In this document: one piece after another, positions 53,507-64,000 of the stretch
Layout of the letters: each line of letters starts with the position of its first letter
How positions within the stretch are numbered: position 1 is the first letter of the stretch
Assembly: GCA_029204225.1 (NCBI GenBank)
Contig: MU831919.1
Coordinates: forward strand, 1-64,000
DNA: 64,000 nucleotides
DNA from: Diphasiastrum complanatum
Lineage: Eukaryota > Streptophyta > Lycopodiopsida > Lycopodiales > Lycopodiaceae
Direction of reading: 5' to 3'
Notes under the pieces: model-generated
Told to the model about the DNA's origin: nothing
Seen by the model: only the letters and a program-made list of their open reading frames with translations
The model's database searches: none
Program-made: the position numbers and the translations under genes

Positions 53507-53934
53507 CGAGTAGATACAATACACAAAAAAAAACTCCTCTTCTCAAAGAGGGTGTCTCTTAATAAGCAAGAGAGCTCCTTAGGTGGCATCCTAGTGGAAT
53601 TTCCACATTTCACAAATTACAAGTGGAATAATGCTCTCCACTAGAGGTCACCATCAAAAGGTGGCTTACTATTCTTTCTTTAAAAGGGGTCTACTTGCAT
53701 TTATTACTTTGCCTAGAAATACTAGTTCCTACATGGTCATTCCATCTTCCGGGATTCACCATGAGGCTTACACAGTTTCTACTTGACAGTATTAGCTAGT
53801 ATTCCTCGGCTCTTATACTTGGCTCTCAGTCTTCGTTCGTCTCGTCTTCTCAGGGACCTCCTCGGTCTAAGGTGAGAGGTGCTCTTGGGTAACACTGGCC
53901 GAGTATCTTGGGGATTCGTCAGTATCAACCAACA
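53507..53934 (-). repeat. LTR (5') of the gypsy-type element
   Basis: About 428 bp, a direct copy of 48194-48607 with small indels (for example extra TTATACTTGG near 53812). Minus-strand start TGTTGGTTGATACTGACG. A plausible tRNA primer site is not evident behind it. Confidence 0.8.
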
Positions 53935-54390
53935 GCAAAGACTTGTCTGAAACTTATTTGTGAGCCTTCTGAGATCACTACATATAATAACTACACCCAA
54001 TTTGTAGATCATATCATAAAGAAAAACTTTGCTTTTCAAAGAGTCAAAATCCGAATTCAAACTAACAAGCTATGAAATAAAGAAGATGTAATGTGATGTG
54101 TGAAGTCTTCCATATTGTTGGATTTTAACTATTCAAGTTTTGTTTTGGAATTGTTATTGATGAATAGTGACTTACAAATAGTGGTAGTTGAAGAAACAAA
54201 AGTAAAAATGCAAACAACTTAAGAAAAAGACATTTGATTTTTTTTTTTAAAATTTGGAGATTTGGTGGGACCCACATATATATCTTATGCAATTCTTAGT
54301 AAACATGTGTGAGAGATTTGGCACCTTTTATTATATGGTGGGATGACCCAGAAAAGATCACTAAAAAATTGATTCACTTAAGTAAAAGAT
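53935..54390. other. AT-rich, nothing recognised
   Basis: No gene or repeat family is recognised. Confidence 0.4.
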
Positions 54391-54519
54391 GAGTGATGCC
54401 ACATTAAACTCAAAAGCCTTACATGAGGACCACCCACCCCACCCTTTTTCTTTAAAGCGTGGTGACCACATACATGTTTTCTCTCTCTCGTTTATCTCCC
54501 CAAGTGTGGGACCACCACC

Positions 54520-54581
<62 letters not shown>

Positions 54582-55141
54582 ACCATCTATGACCTGCCGA
54601 TTTGGGACCAGCCTTGGAATTTGACGTGCACCCTTATCTTTCACCCCGATGGGTTTTTTTTTTTTCCTTCCATTCAAATGACATGTATAATGCAATGGTA
54701 CCTTTCAAATAAATAGATATGAACCTATCAATCAATTATATACATATATTTATGTTATATTTACAGTAAATTTTAAATTTTTTAAACTAGCATAACATTT
54801 GACTTTTTAAAGTTACCTTTCAAATGGAAGTGCAATTTTTAAATTTGCCATTCATATGACATGATTTTGAAATTTTTGCCTTTCTTTAAATGGCAAACTA
54901 GCCTTTGACATGCATTGCAACTTGCAAATGCCAAGCACTACCTCTTTTTTGTGACATGTATTATGATTCATAGAAGTTTGAGAAAACTTTTATGGCCCTT
55001 CAACATCTTTATATCCTCAAGGCATAGTGACTCTCTTAAAAAATGAATGCAAAGGAATCCCTCCACCCTTTATCACTCTTAAAAAAGTGAAGAATATATA
55101 TGACTCGTCTCTTTTTATCCCCTATTGTGGTGACCACCCAT

Positions 55142-55188
<47 letters not shown>

Positions 55189-55640
55189 GACCCGCGTACT
55201 TGACACTACTTTTTTGTGACATGTCTTTTGATTCATAGAAGTTTGAGAAAACTTTTATGTAGCCCTTCAACTTTATATACTCAAGGCATAGTGACTCTTG
55301 TAAAAAATGAATGCACTTCATAGATAAAAGGACACACCTCAAAGGAATCCTCTGGCCTTTATCACTCTTAAATTAGAAGAGTATATATGACTGGTCCCTT
55401 TCTCGCCCTATTATGGTGACCACCCATTCATTCATTCTCTCTCTCTCTCTCTCTCTCTCCACATCAAAGTGAGGATCATCTCTTACTTGGGGAACACTTC
55501 TTTTTTGGCATGTTTTATGATTTATGAAACTTGTACATCACTTTCATGGACCAAAATGTGGACCACTTCTTTTTTGGCATGTTTTACGATTTATGAAACT
55601 TTTAAATCACTTTCATGGACCAAAAGGCTTGAGAATCATT
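54391..55640. repeat. Tandem array of about 250-bp units carrying CT microsatellites
   Basis: Three CT tracts (54532-54579, 55143-55186, about 55436-55458) each follow GTGACCACCCAT or CCACCACCCATT. Around them the words GATTCATAGAAGTTTGAGAA, CTCAAGGCATAGTGACTCTT and CTTTATCACTCTTAAA recur at about 54970-55190 and 55220-55440. At the end a 66-70 bp unit (TTCTTTTTTGGCATGTTTTA plus CACTTTCATGGACCAAAA) is present twice (about 55497-55632). The microsatellites were thus duplicated as parts of larger units. Confidence 0.85.
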
Positions 55641-58079
55641 TGACATGTGGTAATAGCGATAATAGCTCAACCAATAAAACACTATTTAGGTTTCTTGGCT
55701 TGTTTGTGTAGTAGAGCATGAAGTAGGAGGACCCATGACTTAATTTAGAGTCTCAGTTTTGAAAGCCAAGGAAAGAGAAACTGTTCACGAGCTTGTTGAA
55801 AGGCACGCTTTTCCAAAATTGTAGTGTTGGCGACTGACCCTTCAGCCTTGGACTCACCTGTCATTTGGGAATCAGGACTCAGGAGCATCTGGCCAACACT
55901 CTTGGCAGAACAAGGCATATGCTATATTGGCAATGGGCATGATGCCGGCGTTGTTCGAATATTCCAGATTTGTGTAACTTATTATTACGCGCTGGTACGC
56001 AGAGCTGTTTCTGGAATGAAACGTTGGTGTGAGCCTGAGCATTGTGCTTTAGCATATGCCTCCGGGCTTCCTAAATTAAAGTCGTTTTTAATTCAGTTCT
56101 GTCTTTCTGGTATTATTAGTATAAGCAATGGTCAGCTAAGGAAGGCTTTTTTTTGAACGCTTTCTTTGTTTTGTGAAGGCTTATACGAAGACGTGTGCTA
56201 CCGGTGGCGACGCCAAGAGGTATGCAGTCGACTAGTGAAGGTAGCAATGGAGACGGTGTTGATGGTGATGGCCCAGCCTGTTCGTTCTTTTACTTCATCT
56301 AAGCCTCACGCGTGTATTTTTCCAGTGGCAACAACAACAAGAAAGTGTCTCCTTTTCCAAGCAGTCATACAATATTATAATATTTAAGTGTCAGGCAGCA
56401 AGCTGTACGGGTTGCGGCCTTCGGAACTGAAAGGTGGGTCTGAGACAGCTTCTGATTTTGAGAGCTTGTGATTTGTTTTGGTGAATATTAAGCTCGATTT
56501 TGTGTAGTCCTTGTGCTGAAGAAGCGAAGGCACGCATGATCGCCGTATAAAGCCACCAAGAACAGCAGCAATTTGCGTTGCCAAGATTGGTACATGTGCG
56601 CTTTTTCGCTCGAGGTATGTTAGTGATAAAACCACTTTCCTTTCCTTTCAGTTGTGTGTGTGGGGGAGAGAGAGACAGAGAGATTTATTCTTTAACTCCT
56701 GGACTATGAAAGATCGGTATTCTATTTGAGTGATACCGTCATTTGAACATAGATTTGTTTCATTGTAATCGAAATGGTAGTGCAAAACATCTGAGATCTT
56801 TTGGTTTGTTTTACCTGAATCGTCGTGCTTTGGGCAGCTCGTATACTTGGCATGTACTCTACTCAAAGCTCGTCAAGTTTTAATTACATGTATTGCAGCT
56901 GATGCTTGGTTCTGTAACTTTTTGCAACTTACTGTAAGAACGCATATTTGCATCCCTGCAGCCAATCGGCCTATTCCATAAATGAAAGCTAACTGACTTG
57001 TCTGATCACACAATCCATCGGAAATTTGTGAAATACCTTATGCTCGCTCATGCGGCTCGGGTAAAGTGATAGACTTAACAGTGCTGGGCGCAAATTGCTT
57101 CTCTTATTTGGAATCGGGATTCGTAAAAGTTGCAACTCCCACATCATGAAAATTAAAGCCATCATCATTACGATCCATACTTCTTGAACGATGTTAAAAT
57201 GGACAATCACCAACATACATTTACCAAACAAATACTGGATAAAAAACAGGGCATATTGGCCCTTTATTGGGTTTCATTTGGGCCACGTCAGGGGTCATTT
57301 TGCGATATGCCCCAGTGATGATTTCGCTAAGGTTCAGATTGCAGCCTCCATTCAGATGACAGTGCTAGTACTTTGTGGCACAGGACATCTTCTGGACGGA
57401 CACATGACTGTGTATAGAACTAGGCACTTTTTTAGAGACTTTGATTGACTCTTAGTGGCTCAATTAGCAAAGAGATATTTTCAAGGGGCTACAATAAATT
57501 GGCACATTGTCTGCTCCTGATGAAAAACTTACAGAGCGCTCCTATTTATTCCACAATATCTAGCCTGCGGATTGGCGAGTTCACTGCATAGGTTGACCAT
57601 TAAATCATATACTTATAGAGTGCTATGACATTAAATTTGGTACTGATTCATTCACTTCCTTGGGGAGGCTTGGGATAGCAGTAGTTACCTATTACTCAAC
57701 ATCGCTATATGTTCTATGGCATTGATTCTCAACAGGATTAGTAGCTCATATATGGTAGACAAGGTGCTTAGAGCTTGTCAATGGCCTGATGCACAGCTCT
57801 TATATGAATCCATGATGCATCATCTACAATGGATCAACAATATGTACCAAAGTTACCTACTGTTGCACATGCTATGATAGACTGGTCACAACAGTATCAA
57901 CATGGCTTTTAGAAGCCCCAGATTTACTGCCATTGCGGCACATTTATCATCACATGAGCTGTCACCAAGAATGCTACTTGTTTCGCAGACATCCTTTGAC
58001 ATGTGCAGCTTTGAGCATCTGATTCATTATATAGTGGTTTGATTGTTCCCAGTAAAAGTCCTTTTGGTGTACAATATGT
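55641..58079. other. Intergenic DNA, no gene recognised
   Basis: Short frames on both strands (for example 55824-56156 plus, 110 codons) lack recognisable domains. It might contain the unlocated first exon of the phosphatase gene, but I cannot identify one. Confidence 0.35.
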
Positions 58080-58810
58080 TACTCTTTGATTTAAAAGATG
58101 GCACCTAAGGCTTATGCAAAGTCTATCGGGCTTTCAACAACCTCTCTATCCTCAACCAATACCCAATAGATTTCTTCCATTGGTCCTTACAATTCTGTGT
58201 TCCACCCTTTGTAGTCACAAATAATTCCCCCACTTTTCAAATGCCATGAAAATACACTGAAACTTACTTGGCCTTTCTTTTCTAGTGTAGAGTCGGACAG
58301 AATAGATTCTTATGCAATCCTCGTATAAAACACCACTTTTAGATCAAATCAACCATTTGCATTTGGTACAGGCTACAGCTTCTATCATCTCACAAATATC
58401 TAAGATTGAGCATGTAGGGTTCATAGTTTTTGCTGGCTAAGCGTGCCTTGATCCCACATAACTCCATATTACTAGCCTTCACTTCCTGATGTCGTTAACG
58501 TTTCCATGTTCTTCGGACTCCCTCCCCACTCATCTTTAAATATCCATTGCTCACTTTGCAATTGTAGGCTCAGCCTCACCTTTCTTTCTCACGAACTTCT
58601 CTTCTGTTGTATGCTGATGATTGCAATACCTTTGACTCTTTTCAGCATTTGCTTGCCACCATCACCTTTGTTTGTTTGACAGACTTTGACAAGCTATTTA
58701 TTGTGAAGGCTGATTGATGATAGTTCTGTTGGAGTTGGTGCCATCCTTTGCCAAGCCCAAGGAGGTGTTGTTGCAAAACTTTGCTTGTCTAGAGCTCGTT
58801 AAAAATTACT
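58080..58810 (+). mobile_element. Ty3/gypsy fossil, RT and RNase H remnant
   Basis: Weak but ordered matches: CKVYRAFNNLSILNQYPIDFF (gypsy CVDYRALNKxTIxxxYPIP) near 58118-58175, LYADDCN (the YxDD box) near 58605-58630, and a FDKLFIVKAD / SVGVGAILCQA region (RNase H start) near 58685-58765. Heavily decayed, old. Confidence 0.65.
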
Positions 58811-59639
58811 ACTTGCAACTGTCCAACCTACACTTCTTCTAACCTATGACTATATGACACTACACTAAAATAATTTTGAAGATTTGAAGTCTTGTATCGA
58901 TAAGCTAATTTGAGTTAGTAGCAATAAACTAAAGGACAGTTGATGCAAGGGTTTGAAATTTGAAAAGAGTGTCTTGCATCTTGAGTTTTGTTGGCTTAAG
59001 AACAAATATCAAGATGTAAAGACCGAGTAGAATTATTGAAGTTGATGATGTTTTTTGTTTGCAGTAGTATCATGCATTTGATGAGCCTTAGGCACTGCTA
59101 CTTTATGGGCAAAATTAGGGTACTAATTTTGCTCTTCATCTTTCAAACTCTTATTTTCTCTTATGACTACAAATTTTTGGATACTTCAGTTTCTGTTGGT
59201 ACTTGTCCCATCTTGGTGCAAAAAAAATCCATGCTAGAAGATATATTGATGACTTATTTGTTTCCAATCATCTTGATTTTGGTGACTTTTTATATGAAGA
59301 CCTTAATGTTTTGGTGGAGGAATCTATTTTGAAGACTCATGTGAAATCATTGCAGAATTAATGGTGACAAATGCAATTTTTTGGAACTTTCTATAAGCCA
59401 TTCTAGCTCAGGTTTATTGGTTGATATTTTTAATAAAGGGTTGCAGCTCGAATACAGTAATGTTAACATAACCTGCATTTCTCATTTTTCTTCAAAAATT
59501 TCTGATTTGTCAAATATGGATTGTTTGTGGCAGATTCACTATATTAACAATGGTCCGTATGTTGTTGGCAGAGTTAGACTGCTAGAGGTCAGTGGGGCAA
59601 TTGGACATGGCGGTAGAAAATTGTTCTCATGATGAAGAA

Positions 59640-59880
59640 GCTGGCCTTTTAACTGGGAAGGTAGACAAATCATTTTCTTGGCATTTCACTGGATTAAAGC
59701 AATGCCAATCTCATATCACTTGAGTATGTTTTCTCTTATAAGCTCAATGAGTTAAGGAAACATCTCATCATTGTGCCTATGATTAAAAGAATGATGCAAG
59801 TCCAGGGCTTGATTACAGGATGTGCATGACTTACAAGGATTTTAATTTGTTTTCTGTTCTAAAAATTGTACAATCTAGTT
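59640..59880 (+). mobile_element. Ty3/gypsy fossil, RT start remnant
   Basis: YKLNELRKHL and a later DYRMCMTYKDFN resemble the first motifs of gypsy reverse transcriptase. Because it lies downstream of the RNase H remnant at 58.7 kb it is a separate copy or a rearranged piece. Very decayed. Confidence 0.4.
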
Positions 59881-61303
59881 TCTCATAAATAACAACTTGT
59901 TTAACATTGGAAAAAAGCTAACCGTGACGACAAGTATGCCATCAATTTGATTTCTTGATTTCTGAACTTGCCCACATGTTCATGTAATGTTTTATGGAGC
60001 TATAATCAGGTTCCTTTGCTTATTTCTTCAAAGAAGTTTTTTTGAAAGGCAGATGACTAACTGGATAATGATTATGAGCATTTTGAGAATTCCATCCAGG
60101 GTACCTCTCCAGTGAATGTTGTATAAAGAGAAGGCTAGAGGACATCTCTTTAATAATGCAGTTGTATAACGGATAGAGAGTTTCTAGAGAGAGTGGACAT
60201 ACTACTTACAGGCATGTAATAAGGGCATATATTGACACTCTAGTACACTTGGCATCTTATTAACTTATCTAGGACCCCAAGATATTAGTTATCTACCTCA
60301 GATTGATTAGGCCATTGGTGTGGTTAGGTCACTCACAGGCATTTGAACACTTAGTGAGCGTAAGAGCATCTAGTAGGGCCCCAACCGTAACTGGCTCTTG
60401 AAGACTATTAGTAGGATAACTTTGGTCATTTGAAGTTCATTTATTTAACTTTTTTTTTTAATTCTTTTTTATAGAAGGCTGAAGAGCAGCTCCTTTGAAA
60501 ATAGGATATACGGCTCATCTTATGCTCAACTACCCTTGATTGTATAAATCTCTCAAGTAGCTGTTTTTCTTACATGTTGTCATTTGTGCAGTCGATTGGA
60601 ATCGAACTCAAATGTGAGGTGTCCCCAACCAAGGTTTCTGTCCGGTTTAGAAATTAGCGTCGAAACCAGAAGCCATGTAATACTGTCTTTATTCTCTGGA
60701 AATAAAATATATAACAATAAGTACTTGCAACATATCTGAAAATTTTGGTGGAAAATTGAGAGTTTAGAACGATTCACAATGAGGTTTGCTTAGAGCCAGG
60801 TCATGCATGTAAAACTCAATCTTGGATACGATTTTAAAACTGTCTGCTGATACTTAAGATGTTAATACTACAGAAGACTTAACCATGGAATCTCAACCAT
60901 AGTGAGTGTTGCCTCTTGCATTCTCAGATTCAAACATGGTAGTCAGGAAGATTTTAAACGATGCAAAATGTTCTAGTGAATGTGAGAGAAGTTTAGTGAC
61001 AGGGCAAATGTCTAAATAAGAGAAATTGCAAGTTTCAGCTATTTCGGCTCTGGTATAACACTCAAAAAAAGTGACAGACTTTTCCATTGTAGATATGCAT
61101 TGTCTTCCATGTTTCATGTTGTTATTTTCCAAGACAAAAGTTTTTATGATCTTCAGGGCCTAGGTTACTTTGTACCATCTATGCTTTGCAAGGATTTCAA
61201 AGTTTATGCTCTACATGAAACTTTTATAATGATTTGCATCTCACAAAGAACACTATATTATAATGTCCTATCACTTAATATCTCATCAATATGCATTTCA
61301 CAG
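59881..61303. other. Upstream region of the phosphatase gene
   Basis: No exon is identified. A frame open from 61100 joins the first recognisable phosphatase exon in frame but its composition looks intronic, and an acceptor-like TTTCACAG lies at 61296-61303. The true start exon is probably somewhere upstream. Confidence 0.4.
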
Positions 61304-63886
61304 ATCTCCAGCTGTAGCAAGTCCAAGTGCTGGTTCCAGATTCTTCTCGCAAGTGTCTCTGTTGTGTTAGTGATCTCTGTGATCAGCTGGTATCCATCAT
61401 TTGGTGGGAGATTTATCCAGTCTACCAATAAGAAGGGTTCCATAATTATTTCAAAAAGTCTTGATAATAACCCGTTACACTTTGCGGTAGTTGGAGATTG
61501 GGGCAGAAAAGGTGCATACAACCAATCATGGGTTGCTGCGCAGGCAAGTGCCTTGAGAAAATTCTTGTATATGATATTTGTACATTGCTGTGTCCTTCAT
61601 TTCTACTTAAGTTCGGTTTTGAATGTCAACACTAGTTTATCATCCTTCTAATGATCGAATGCATTATCAGATGGACAAAATTGGGCAAGGCCAAAAATTC
61701 AGCTTCCTCATTTCTGCTGGGGACAATTTCTATGAGAATGGATTGTCTGGAATTGAGGATCCACTCTTTGAAGAATCTTTTTCTAATGTTTATACAGGAG
61801 AGAATCTACAGAAACCTTGGTTTGCAGGTAGGAGTTAGTAGCTTGTTTGGCATATCAGTTTCAGGTGTTGTGCTAATGAAACTTGACCTTATATGCTTTT
61901 TATCTCTATCTTTTGCCTCTTGGGGTAGGAGACATTTGAAGGAAGATGGTGTGCATACATTATAAAGACATGTTTCCTAGCTACACTCATAAGAGCTGCC
62001 CTGAACTGGTTCTGTTTGTGGAATTTTGCAGTCTTGGGTAACCATGATTATCATGGAGATGTATTAGCCCAACTCGACTCGGCCTTAGTACTTCGTGACT
62101 CCAGATGGCATTGTGGACGAGAATATCAGCTTTTACACCAGCTGGAATCTTCAGCCCACGGTATGCATTATAGAGGATCTATGAAATGGCCAGTATCGTA
62201 TCCATTCAATAGTTTTCAACATGCAAAGGTCAAGCAATCCATTTTGTTGAGATCTTGACTAGCTAGTGGTTAAGAAAGTTCTAACCTAAAAAGGGAGACA
62301 CATCTTTAGTAAGATCTCACCTAAATACATGCATTGTGGTTATACTGACATTCTAATCAAGGACAACTTTCTTGTAACTATTGTGTACAACTTTTTCTAC
62401 CTGTCACCATGTTGCAATACGCTCTTGCTTGTCAGATCGTTAATCACAGTGATTTTTGCAGGAGGATCGTATGTGGAGTTCTTCTTTATCGATACAGTTC
62501 CTTTTGTGGATGAATACTGGCAAACTTACCATAAGCCTATGGACTGGAGGGGACTACTTCCTCGAGAAGAGCATCTAGTTCAGAAGCTTCAGGTTAAGCA
62601 TTTGGTTTCTTTTGATTTAAAAGGCTTACTCTTAGAAACTCAAAGGCCATCTAGTTCTGCATGTTATACCGTGTTTGCTTGCTGAGGCCCAGGCTTACAA
62701 AATATCCGAAACTTTCCTGGGCACAAGGGAGAGTCAGTCAGTCTTGTTTAGTGTGGGGAGAAATTGGGAGACTTGAATTGTGGCTTCTTGTAATTTAAAA
62801 CTTAAGGGGCTGAGAAAGAATTAAATCTTGTCTTCCTTTCAATGATGCATTTATTATCTTGCTGTCTTGCTAAGCATTTTACAGAAATTTTGATTTATCA
62901 CAAAAAGGATGTAAAAAACATAGTACAATTGCTTGAATGCTAAAAGGCTTTTGATATTTTGAACTGCATTTCTTTGTTGTTCACTACCAGTTTTAGCAAA
63001 TGTAAGCTAGTTTTGATTGTCTTCCATGCATATGAAGCTAGTACAATTATCCTGGTCTCTTTAAATCAGCGACATATTTTGTGAAATGTAAGTTTTGACA
63101 ATTTGACACTCTTAAGTATCCAGGTTTTGTCAAAAGCTTTGGAGTCCTCTGTTGCTACATGGAAAATTGTAGTGGGGCACCATCCAATTTATAGTGAGGG
63201 ATCACATGGTGATACAGTCGAGCTTATAGAGAGACTTTTGCCAATCTTAAATGTAAGTAGCTTTGATGTAAATTTCTCTTCACTTTTGCTCAGAACTTAA
63301 ATAATCCCAGCATTCGTGCTATTCCTAAGTATCATTATTCATGGCATTATGTCTCGAGTTTTTAGCAGACTATCAAATAGCAGGAAGAATACTGAACTAC
63401 TGTTGTTTCAGACTCAAAAAGCGGATCTATATGTAAATGGGCACGATCACTGTCTAGAACACATCAAACGCGAGGATAGGTAAAGCTCTCTATGACCTGT
63501 GCGAAGTTTTAAGTACAACAATAAAGTTCTCACAATCAATTGTTGCATGTGGTTCTGAGGTTATATGCCTTGAATTTGAAGATTGCAAGCATCATTGTCG
63601 TCAAATGTATAGAATCAATATACAAATTCTTCAGAAACTAAGATCAATTGTTCTTTCATTTTCTAATTTCATACTACTCTGACTTGACAGCTCAATCAAT
63701 TTTATCACATCTGGAGGAGGTTCAAAGGCTTGGAAAGGCATGAAACCCACCCCAAACAAGAACGGTGTGAAACTGTATTACGATGGACAAGGATTTACCA
63801 CATTCACTGTTACAAGCACACATCTTCATATTTCTTACTTCGATGTGTATGGAAGTGTCATTCATGAGGTCGACCTTTACAAATAA
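61304..63886 (+). CDS. Purple acid phosphatase (plant low-molecular-weight PAP3/7/8/17 type)
   Basis: A binuclear-metal phosphomonoesterase, normally secreted or vacuolar. Exons by splice signals and frame: 61304-61543, 61671-61827, 62032-62160, 62462-62592, 63124-63252, 63412-63479, 63691-63886 (TAA at 63884). They total 349 codons, near the usual 330-340. All five PAP metal motifs are present: GDWG (exon 1), GDNFYENG (exon 2), GNHDY (exon 3), GHHP (exon 5), GHDHCLEH (exon 6). Also seen are FFFIDTVPFVDEYW in exon 4 and TSGGGSKAWKG in exon 7. The N-terminus has a hydrophobic segment WFQILLASVSVVLVISVI after a short basic stretch, a signal peptide or membrane anchor. Intron 1 appears to be GC-AG (CAG|GCAAGT). 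Exon 3 adds about nine residues relative to Arabidopsis members. The initiating exon is not located; 61304 marks the first supported exon. No breaks seen, so probably functional. Confidence 0.92.
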
Positions 63887-64000
63887 ACATGTGACATCCC
63901 TTCCCTCCTCAGATGACATCGTCCTCGATGTCAAAGTCTGGATACTGTGCATGCAACCCATGTGCGGTCTCCCAGGTAGCATCACTGAGAGGTCGTCCAT
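63887..64000 (-). mobile_element. Ty3/gypsy chromovirus fossil, chromodomain end
   Basis: The minus strand shows RPLSDATWETAHGLHAQYPD followed by FDIEDDVI, the chromodomain C-terminus at the end of chromovirus polyproteins. It begins right after the phosphatase stop codon and runs off the window. Broken. Confidence 0.75.

Noticed and set aside
55824-56156. 110-codon frame upstream of the phosphatase as a possible gene
   Set aside because: No domain, no splice support and no codon pattern that stands out from filler.

Overview
The window looks like a gene-poor stretch of a large plant nuclear genome. The evidence is plant-type mobile elements (Ty1/copia with initiator-tRNA-Met primer sites, Ty3/gypsy, a CACTA DNA transposon), an AP2/ERF transcription factor (a family greatly expanded in land plants), a plant-type purple acid phosphatase with short GT-AG introns, and very long GA/CT microsatellites. 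The species cannot be fixed from sequence. A fern or another large-genome vascular plant is my weak guess.

Layout. 1-12.1 kb is nested mobile DNA: a minus-strand Ty1/copia fossil (1-713 and 10187-11780) appears split by a 9.5-kb segment. That segment holds the 3' half of an LTR element, two copia pieces in opposite orientations, a broken histone H3-like gene with a long C-terminal extension (6800-8062, promoter-like DNA upstream), and the 3' part of a CACTA transposon (8250-10186, minus). 12.1-20.6 kb is AT-rich filler with microsatellites and a copia fossil with primer site, gag and protease (15.5-18.0 kb). 20.6-21.8 kb carries the first intact gene, an intronless AP2/ERF factor of 400 aa on the minus strand. 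22.8-23.3 kb is a GC-rich repeat island. 25.5-28.1 kb holds exon-sized fragments of HSP90 and of the FKBP62/ROF1 immunophilin, then the 5' end of the LTR element whose 3' end lies at 3.0-3.5 kb, now in opposite orientation, then the 3' end of a copia element.

30.3-33.5 kb has two more copia 5' ends. 35.05-35.96 kb is a roughly 0.9-kb foldback element built of mirrored tandem repeats. 38-40.4 kb is rich in GA, TG and AT microsatellites. 41.0-47.35 kb is a satellite-like block of short GACCGCAGAGG-type repeats punctuated every 130-240 bp by a GC-rich 26-30 bp palindrome, and it encloses an unrecognised coding-like island (43.7-45.55 kb). 47.4-53.9 kb has gypsy fossils, including one LTR pair. 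54.4-55.65 kb is a tandem array with embedded CT microsatellites. 58.1-59.9 kb contains decayed gypsy pol.

61.3-63.89 kb carries the second intact-looking gene, a low-molecular-weight purple acid phosphatase with seven recognisable exons and all five metal-binding motifs. A chromovirus remnant begins at its stop codon.

Only two genes appear functional, and nothing suggests that they work together. The most unusual items are the H3-like gene with its extension, the palindrome-punctuated satellite with its unidentified island, the foldback element, the paired chaperone-gene fragments, and the LTR element whose two ends now face opposite ways 23 kb apart.
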